Below are positions 14,124 through 19,416 of a DNA stretch of 19,416 bases, one piece after another (position 1 is the first letter of the stretch; each line of letters opens with the position of its first letter). The notes beneath the pieces are model-generated. The model had not been told where the DNA came from, did not search any database, and saw nothing but the letters and a program-made list of their open reading frames with translations. Where the stretch lies: the NCBI GenBank assembly GCA_023253615.1, contig JALRFZ010000710.1:1-19416 (forward strand), written 5' to 3'. Source of the DNA: Verrucomicrobiales bacterium. GTDB lineage: Bacteria; Verrucomicrobiota; Verrucomicrobiia; Verrucomicrobiales; DEV007. The translations under genes were made by a program, and so were the position numbers.

Positions 14124-16793
14124 ATGTCGAAGTCTCTCATCATCGCCGAGAAGCCCAGTGTCGCCAACGACCTCGCCCGCGTTCTTGGGAAGGATCCGGC
14201 CATCGGTCGCTTCGACAAGCACGACGAATACTACGAAAACGACCGCTACGTGATCTCCTCGGCGGTCGGCCACCTCGTCCAGCAAGCCCTGCCCACCACC
14301 GCGGACGGTAAAAACCTGCCTTGGAATTTCGAATGTCTTCCCGTGCTGCCCCAGGAATTCGCCCTCGAGCCCAGCGAACAGAAAGGGGGCAAATCGCGCC
14401 TCACCGTTCTGAAGAAGCTGATGAAGCGCAAGGACGTCACCGAACTGATCAACGCCTGTGACGCCGGCCGCGAGGGTGAGCTGATCTTCCGCTACATTGT
14501 CCAGTATTGCGGCGTCGACAAACCCGTGCGCCGGCTCTGGATGCAGTCGATGACGGATGGCTCGATCCGCGAGGCCTTTGCCTCGCTCCGCAGCGACGGG
14601 GAGATGCGGCCGCTCGCCGACGCCGCCTACTGCCGCTCCGAGTCCGACTGGCTCGTCGGGATCAACTCGACCCGGGCGATGACCGCTTTCAACAGCAAGT
14701 TCGGCGGGTTCAACAAGACGCCCGTCGGCCGCGTCCAGACCCCCACCCTCGCCCTCCTCGCCGAGCGGGAGCAGGAAATCGGTGATTTCGTGAGTGAAGA
14801 TTACTTCGAGGTGGTCGGCAACTTCGCCGTCAGCGCCGGGAGCTACCTTGGCCGCTGGTTTGATCCCGACTTCAAGAAGAGTGAAGACAAACCGCACGCC
14901 CGTGCCGAGCGTCTCTGGGACCGCGCCAAAGCCGAGGCCATCGTGCGACGGTGCGAGGGCAAATCAGCCACCGTCGAGGAGAAAAAGAAGCCGGTCAAAC
15001 AGATCGCCCCGCAGCTCTACGATCTCACCAGCCTCCAGCGCGAGGCGAACGGACGGTTTGGATTCTCCGCCCGCCGCACCCTGCAGCTCGCCCAGGCCCT
15101 CTACGAGAAACACAAGGCTCTCACCTATCCGCGGACCGACTCCCGCTATCTGCCCGACGATTATGTCGGCACCAGCATCGGTACCCTTGAAAAGATCTCC
15201 GGGGCCTCGGGACGCAGCATTTCCGACCTGCCCGGCCACGCCGCCAAGGCCTTGAAGGATCGCATGGTCCACGGAGGCAACCGCCGTGTCTTCAACGGCG
15301 CGAAGGTCAGCGATCACTTCGCCATCATCCCCACCGGCCAGATCCCGCTGAATCTCGATGAGGCAGAGCAGAAGCTCTACGACATGGTGACCCGGCGTTT
15401 CATCGCCGCCTTTTATCCCCAGGCCGAATTCGAGAGCACCACCCGGATCTCGACGATCGGAGAAGACCAGTTCAAGAGCGAGGGCAAGATCCTCGTCGAG
15501 CCCGGCTGGCTCGCCGTCTACGGCAAGACCGCCGATCAACCCCAGGCCGCCGCCGAGAGCGACGACGAGGAGGATGAAAACAAGAAGGGCGAGCGCCAGA
15601 TCGTGCCGGTGCAGCCGCGCGAAAAAGCCGGCCTGAAGCGCGTCGATGTGCTCGAAAAAGTCACCCGTCCCCCGGCCCGCTACAACGAAAGCACGCTCCT
15701 CTCCGCGATGGAGACCGCGGGCAAACGCGTCGACGACGAGGATCTCCGCGATGCCATGTCCGAGCGTGGTCTCGGCACTCCCGCGACCCGGGCCGCCATC
15801 ATCGAGGGACTCATTCTCGACAAATACATCACCCGCGACGGGCGCGACCTCTTCGTCACGACCCGCGGCATGCGCCTCATCGAGCAGCTCCACAACATGG
15901 AGATCGGCCTGCTCACCTCGCCGGAAATGACGGGCGAGTGGGAGTACAAGCTGAAGCAGATGGAGCACGGCAAGCTCGATCGCAAATCCTTCATGCGCGA
16001 GATCCGCGATCTGACGAGCACCGTCGTCGAGACCGCGAAGAACTACGCCCGCCACGCCGTCGAGCGGGAGTGGCCCGAGTTCCCCGTCCCCTGCCCCGTC
16101 TGTGGCGCGCCCACGCTCGGGCAGGACGACGGCCGCTACAAATGCAAGCAGCCCGATTGCAAGTTCTCGCTCTCCAAGGTCGTCGCGAGCCGCCCTCTCT
16201 CCGAAGACGAGGCGAAGACACTTCTCACGAAGAAATTCGTCGGGCCTCTCACCGGCTTCGTGAACCGATTCAAGATGCCCTTCGACGCCGCGATCGAGCT
16301 GGTCGAGGACAAGAAGACGGGACTCAAGGCTTCCTTCGTATTTGAGAAATCTCCCGAGGAGGAAGCCGAGGCCGAGGCCATCCTGCCCGAAAACCGTCTC
16401 TGCAAATGCCCCGCCTGCGACAAGGGAGACATCTACGAGACGCCCGGCAGCTACATCTGCGACCGGCGCGTCTCCGGCGACGGGTGCAAGGCCCGCCTCG
16501 CCAAGGAGATGTGCAAATTCCCGATTCCGCGCGAGCAGGCCATCAAGTATTTCACCGAAGGCAAGACCGATGTCATCGACAAGTGGATCAGCAAGAAGGG
16601 CCGCCCTTTCTCCGCCGCCCTCGTCTGCAACGTGAAAGGCAAACGCATGCTCGCCTGGGATTTCCCGCCGCGCGAAAATGCCAAGGGCAAGACCGCCAAG
16701 GTTGCCGAAGGCGAGGCCGCACCCGCGAAAAAGACCGCGGCGAAAAAGGCTCCTGCCAAGAAGGCGGCCAAGAAGAAAGCAACGGCGAAGTGA
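14124..16793 (+). CDS. topB: Type IA DNA topoisomerase (TopB/Topo III-like) with basic C-terminal tail
   Basis: 889 residues from the ATG at 14124, chosen over an upstream GTG (14094) because the TOPRIM domain begins at SLIIAEKPSVANDLARVLG. Glu9 and DAGREGELIFRY (Asp113-) form the metal site. The cleavage/religation core has FGFSARRTLQLAQALYEKHK and LTYPRTDSRYLP with catalytic Tyr335. An acidic insert (ESDDEEDENKKGER) lies near residue 480. Two Cys-rich C-terminal units follow: CPVC (657-660) with CKQPDC, and CKCPAC with the C-terminal topo repeat KGRPFSAALVCNVKGKRML. The last ~36 residues are a Lys/Ala/Pro tail (AKKTAAKKAPAKKAAKKK), like histone H1. It relaxes or decatenates DNA. The DAGREGE form and the overall order fit TopB rather than TopA. 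Confidence 0.93.
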   Translation: MSKSLIIAEKPSVANDLARVLGKDPAIGRFDKHDEYYENDRYVISSAVGHLVQQALPTTADGKNLPWNFECLPVLPQEFALEPSEQKGGKSRLTVLKKLMKRKDVTELINACDAGREGELIFRYIVQYCGVDKPVRRLWMQSMTDGSIREAFASLRSDGEMRPLADAAYCRSESDWLVGINSTRAMTAFNSKFGGFNKTPVGRVQTPTLALLAEREQEIGDFVSEDYFEVVGNFAVSAGSYLGRWFDPDFKKSEDKPHARAERLWDRAKAEAIVRRCEGKSATVEEKKKPVKQIAPQLYDLTSLQREANGRFGFSARRTLQLAQALYEKHKALTYPRTDSRYLPDDYVGTSIGTLEKISGASGRSISDLPGHAAKALKDRMVHGGNRRVFNGAKVSDHFAIIPTGQIPLNLDEAEQKLYDMVTRRFIAAFYPQAEFESTTRISTIGEDQFKSEGKILVEPGWLAVYGKTADQPQAAAESDDEEDENKKGERQIVPVQPREKAGLKRVDVLEKVTRPPARYNESTLLSAMETAGKRVDDEDLRDAMSERGLGTPATRAAIIEGLILDKYITRDGRDLFVTTRGMRLIEQLHNMEIGLLTSPEMTGEWEYKLKQMEHGKLDRKSFMREIRDLTSTVVETAKNYARHAVEREWPEFPVPCPVCGAPTLGQDDGRYKCKQPDCKFSLSKVVASRPLSEDEAKTLLTKKFVGPLTGFVNRFKMPFDAAIELVEDKKTGLKASFVFEKSPEEEAEAEAILPENRLCKCPACDKGDIYETPGSYICDRRVSGDGCKARLAKEMCKFPIPREQAIKYFTEGKTDVIDKWISKKGRPFSAALVCNVKGKRMLAWDFPPRENAKGKTAKVAEGEAAPAKKTAAKKAPAKKAAKKKATAK

Positions 16794-16885
16794 GCGGGAG
16801 GATCGCCTCCTCCTCTTCATCGATGCAGCCGGCCACCGTGAGGCCGGGCCGTGGCCCCGGAGACGTCCGCCCAGGGCACCTCCGC

Positions 16886-16904
16886 CCGGGGTTGTTCACC
16901 CCGG
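16886..16904. terminator. Hairpin between convergent topB and beta-helix genes
   Basis: CCGGGGT (16886-16892) pairs with ACCCCGG (16898-16904) around loop TGTTC. It lies 93 bases after the topB stop and 10 bases beyond the opposing stop at 16914. No T-run on either strand; a second, imperfect GC-rich hairpin lies at ~16844-16860. The 120-base gap otherwise shows nothing coding. Likely a shared bidirectional terminator. Confidence 0.4.
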
Positions 16905-16913
16905 CTACAGTCA

Positions 16914-18200
16914 TCACGGCAGCTCCACATTCGCCACCCCATCCCGGCCCGGGGCGAATAGGTTGTCGACGAAACGCAGGCCTTTTGGTCCATCCTCGCC
17001 GCCGGCGACGATGACGGCATATCGGTAGCGGGGCTCGCCCAGGCAATCGACGACGTTGCCCTGCACGAGGACGTCGCGCAGCGGCGGATCATCGGCCTCC
17101 TGCCCGTTGTCGAACTTGAAGGGCGATCTCTCGGTGCCCCAGATCCAGGCGGCATCGCCGTGACCGAACCCGGAGATCAGGTTGTTCGCGACGATCGACC
17201 CGCCATCGGAATTCTCCGCATCCGCACCCGTGCCGGGCATGAGCCCGATCGCCCAAAGACTGTTCCGGAGAAACTGGTTGCCGGTGATGAGGACGTTGCG
17301 CGATCCGTGCATCGCCTTCATCCCGATGAAGGCATTGCCGACGATGTTGTTGGCGACGATGACCTGATCGCTGTGGATGTCGATGCCTTGGGCGGCGTTC
17401 TCGATGTGGTTGCCGAGGAGGCGAGTCATGGTGCTGTCTTTCGGCGCGTTGACGACGATGGCCGAGCCCTGCTGCCAGGCGTCGGTGTAGTCCGCGTTCC
17501 ACATCACGTCGTTGACGATCTTCCCCTTCACGGGATTCTTCTTCACGAAATCGCCGAGTCCGTATTGATCGCGCACTTCGCGGGTGGGCACGAGCCGCTC
17601 CTCGATGAGGCGGTTGCCCTCGATGAGGCAACCGCTGCTGCGATCGAGGCTGATCGCGGTGCCATCCGAGCAGCGGAAGGCATAGCCCCAATCCTCGCTG
17701 CGGGTGCGGTCGTCGATGCTGATGCGCATGTAATTCCGCACGAGACAACGGCTGATCCGCGCATCGCGGCAATCGCGCAGCGAGATCGTGCCGGCGTTCG
17801 ACCAGTTGTCGAGGACGCGGACATTCTCGATGACGAGATCGCGGCAACGGATCGCGAGGATGGCTTCGACCCGCGTTTCGGTCTTTCCCTCCGGACGGGT
17901 GAGCGTCAGATCGCGCACCTCGACGGCGGCGGCATCCTCGATCTCGAGATGCGGCTGATCGGGATTCGTCTGGATGATGCGTCCCGGTCCGGCGAGGCCG
18001 CTGCCGTCGCCCCGCAGGCGGAGCTTCGCGGAAATCTCGTAATCGCCGGGCGGCAGATGGACGACCCTGCCGGGATTCGCATCGAGCGCGGCCTGGATCG
18101 AGGGATGGTCGGCGACGGAGAGAGAAGCGGCGGGGACTTCGGCCTTCGCCGCCGGCGGAATCAGGAAACACAGGAGCAGAAACGCGAGACGGCACTTCAT
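16914..18200 (-). CDS. Exported right-handed parallel beta-helix protein
   Basis: 428 residues from the ATG at 18200; an upstream in-frame ATG (18254) would overlap the preceding gene and hide the signal peptide (1-20, ending AAKA). After an N-terminal PSIQAALDANPGRVVHLPPGDYEI segment (start of a pectate-lyase/glycosidase-type helix, written here as its parts PSIQAALDANPG and VVHLPPGDYEI), successive short repeats read like beta-helix coils: LVIENVRVLDN, ARISRCLVRNY, CLIEGNRLIEE, TRLLGNHIENA, VIVANNIVGNA, VLITGNQFLRN, SIVANNLISGF and VLVQGNVVDCL. The asparagine-ladder GN/NN positions are clear. Such proteins bind or cleave polysaccharides; no specific catalytic set was recognised. It starts 4 bases after the DUF6807 gene and is last in the operon. 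Confidence 0.85.
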   Translation of the reverse strand: MKCRLAFLLLCFLIPPAAKAEVPAASLSVADHPSIQAALDANPGRVVHLPPGDYEISAKLRLRGDGSGLAGPGRIIQTNPDQPHLEIEDAAAVEVRDLTLTRPEGKTETRVEAILAIRCRDLVIENVRVLDNWSNAGTISLRDCRDARISRCLVRNYMRISIDDRTRSEDWGYAFRCSDGTAISLDRSSGCLIEGNRLIEERLVPTREVRDQYGLGDFVKKNPVKGKIVNDVMWNADYTDAWQQGSAIVVNAPKDSTMTRLLGNHIENAAQGIDIHSDQVIVANNIVGNAFIGMKAMHGSRNVLITGNQFLRNSLWAIGLMPGTGADAENSDGGSIVANNLISGFGHGDAAWIWGTERSPFKFDNGQEADDPPLRDVLVQGNVVDCLGEPRYRYAVIVAGGEDGPKGLRFVDNLFAPGRDGVANVELP

Positions 18201-18204
18201 GGCA

Positions 18205-19236
18205 TCAGCGGAGATAACGTTCCCACGCCGGTTTGCCCTCGCGGTCGATGGCATAGAGATAGACCGAATGATTGAAGGAATAGGATTCCCCCTTCTTCAC
18301 CTCGATGCGGCTCGCCTCGCCCTGCTTCATGGCCTGGCGTCCGAATGGATTGGCGACCATGAGTCCGTAGTCGCGGTTGTGCCACCAGCTCCGATGGGGA
18401 TTCGCGGGGTCCGGAACGAGGAGCACGCCGACGCGGCGGCCATCGATCACCTTCGAGTAGTCGCACCACGCGGCCCGCTGGCCCCAGGTCGCGGCGGCGG
18501 AGGCGAGATGGCCGCTGTTGGTGATCACACCGCCGTTCTTTTCCGTGAGCGGAGTCGCGATCCGGACGCCGAAGCCCATCTCCTCCTGATCGCCGAAGGC
18601 GAAGCCATCGATCCGCGGGGTGAAGCGGAGCCTCCAATCGAGCCGCCACCCTTCGGGCAGACGCGAGACGAGCAGGGCACTGAGCACCTTGGCGATTTTT
18701 TCCCCCGACTCCGCCTGCATCGAGGCGACGCTGGTCACCGAGATCCGGTCGCCGGCGGCGGCGGGCTCGAGCACGAAACGCTCGTGGACGATGCGGCCCT
18801 TGTTGCGCCAGAAATCGTGTCCTGACACATCACCTAAACCGAACCAGATCCCCGGATGCATGTCGGCGTGGTCGGTGGCGTCTTTGCCGGGTTCGGGCGG
18901 ATGGGTGCGCGTCAGCGGCGTGCCATCGGGGAGATGGAGATTGGCGAGATAGGGCCGGAGGATTTTTTCATCCTTGAAGACATACTCGGCCACCGGAGCG
19001 GTCCCGTCGGTGATGACGAGACGGTCTTCACGCCGCTCGATCTCCAATTCATCGCACCACGCCGCGTTCGGGGACAAGAGCGCGAAGAGGAGGAAAGAAA
19101 CCCGTAGAACGCCGCCAAGCCGGGCTTGCCGGGCGACAGGAATCGAAGCGAAGCGGAGATAGAAAGCCGTAGGCTGCCCGTAGGGTGAGCGGAGCGAATC
19201 AATGTCGCCCCTCCGTGATGTGGAGAGGAAGCCCAT
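18205..19236 (-). CDS. Exported DUF6807 (PmoA-named) family protein
   Basis: 343 residues. The DUF6807 family (PF14100, once misnamed methane oxygenase PmoA) is common in PVC bacteria beside glycan-degrading genes; its function is unproved. Recognisable parts are DHADMHPGIWFGLGDVSGHDFW (split: DHADMHPGIWFGLG and DVSGHDFWR), a DYSKVIDGRRVGVLLVPDP stretch and WWHNRDYGLMVANPFG. The ATG at 19236 is the only normal start before the signal peptide (~44-61, SFLLFALLSPNAAWC). Residues ~9-36 between them are encoded by a palindromic repeat (19131-19210) and look unlike coding sequence. The signal peptide is thus preceded by an unusual 43-residue leader, which may impair export. Starts 7 bases after the upstream propeller gene. 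Confidence 0.85.
   Translation of the reverse strand: MGFLSTSRRGDIDSLRSPYGQPTAFYLRFASIPVARQARLGGVLRVSFLLFALLSPNAAWCDELEIERREDRLVITDGTAPVAEYVFKDEKILRPYLANLHLPDGTPLTRTHPPEPGKDATDHADMHPGIWFGLGDVSGHDFWRNKGRIVHERFVLEPAAAGDRISVTSVASMQAESGEKIAKVLSALLVSRLPEGWRLDWRLRFTPRIDGFAFGDQEEMGFGVRIATPLTEKNGGVITNSGHLASAAATWGQRAAWCDYSKVIDGRRVGVLLVPDPANPHRSWWHNRDYGLMVANPFGRQAMKQGEASRIEVKKGESYSFNHSVYLYAIDREGKPAWERYLR
19131..19210. repeat. Palindromic 80-base element inside the 5' end of the DUF6807 gene
   Basis: GGGCGACA (19131-19138) and TGTCGCCC (19203-19210) are perfect terminal inverted repeats. Inside are AGCC-GTA-GGCT and the purine-rich units GAAGCGAAGCGGAG and GTGAGCGGAGCGAAT, which partly pair with each other's complement. 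The sequence (CCGTAGGCTGCCCGTAGGG) resembles dispersed intergenic repeats of the REP/MITE type known in many bacteria. Only one copy is in the window, so repeat status is inferred from structure. Confidence 0.5.
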
Positions 19237-19243
19237 GGGTGGA

Positions 19244-19416
19244 TCACTTCGTGCCGAGGCAATAGAGATGATCGACGCCGCGGACGAGGAGTTTGTTGCT
19301 CACCGGCACGGGCGAGGCGGCGATGCGCTCGCCCATTTCGTTCTGGGAGACGAGTTCCATCCCGGCATCGCCCACGCGCACGACCGCGACCATGCCGTCC
19401 TCGCGGGCGGCGTAAA
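19244..19416 (-). CDS. C-terminus of a PQQ-like beta-propeller protein (5' end outside window)
   Basis: The frame is open to the window edge and stops at TGA (19246-19244), giving the last 56 residues. The sequence contains YAAREDGMVAVVRVGD, a strand set, and ERIAASPVPVSNKLLVRG, then VDHLYCLGTK. The ASP-strand-turn-LYCLG form is a typical closing blade of PQQ-like (WD-type) beta-propellers common in planctomycete and verrucomicrobial exported proteins. It is first of the three visible genes on this strand, with DUF6807 7 bases downstream. Co-factor binding cannot be judged from this fragment. Confidence 0.75.
   Translation of the reverse strand, partial: YAAREDGMVAVVRVGDAGMELVSQNEMGERIAASPVPVSNKLLVRGVDHLYCLGTK

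Noticed and set aside
14964..16820. A 618-codon minus-strand open frame opposite topB
   Set aside because: Composition is that of an antisense shadow; the plus strand encodes a clear topoisomerase with catalytic motifs.

Overview
This is a GC-rich, tightly packed bacterial chromosome segment, most likely from the phylum Verrucomicrobiota. The support is a Gram-negative outer membrane (lipid A gene lpxB), a planctomycete-type cytochrome c domain fused to an FGE-like domain, a secreted DUF6807/beta-propeller/beta-helix cluster typical of the PVC superphylum, and almost no Shine-Dalgarno sites. Phylum placement is inference from gene content; no rRNA or tRNA gene is seen.

Layout, left to right. 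3-260 (+) is the tail of a proline-rich protein. It converges on a three-gene minus-strand operon (3366 to 285) encoding a membrane-anchored periplasmic protein of unknown family, an ABC ATPase and an FtsX-type permease. Both junctions are 4-base ATGA overlaps. The operon diverges, across a 150-base region containing a perfect palindrome, from a plus-strand run (3517-7414): cytochrome c/FGE-like protein, apbE, nusB and ftsY. Next come a CAP-domain lipoprotein (-), an RluE-like pseudouridine synthase (+) and panD (+). A long minus-strand block (12777 to 9153) holds a sulfotransferase, a small hicB/hicA-like pair, lpxB and an M28 peptidase homologue that has lost its catalytic residues. dprA and a topB-type topoisomerase follow on the plus strand. 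The right end (minus) is a secreted-protein operon: the C-terminus of a beta-propeller protein, a DUF6807 protein and a right-handed beta-helix protein.

How the genes fit together. nusB, ftsY, panD, lpxB, dprA and topB are housekeeping genes. The accessory parts are (i) the ABC operon, where two proteins carry His-rich clusters predicted to face the periplasm, suggesting a metal-linked transport or sensing complex, (ii) the cytochrome c/FGE protein beside a flavin transferase, (iii) the compacted hicB/hicA pair and (iv) the terminal exported operon, probably for polysaccharide use.

The best leads are the His-rich ABC operon, the CTG start implied for lpxB, the hicB/hicA overlap that looks like a deletion between short repeats, the inactive M28 protein, a palindromic repeat inside the 5' end of the DUF6807 gene, and a histone-H1-like tail on the topoisomerase. 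No tRNA, rRNA, CRISPR array or recognisable IS element was seen. No gap between genes exceeds about 150 bases.
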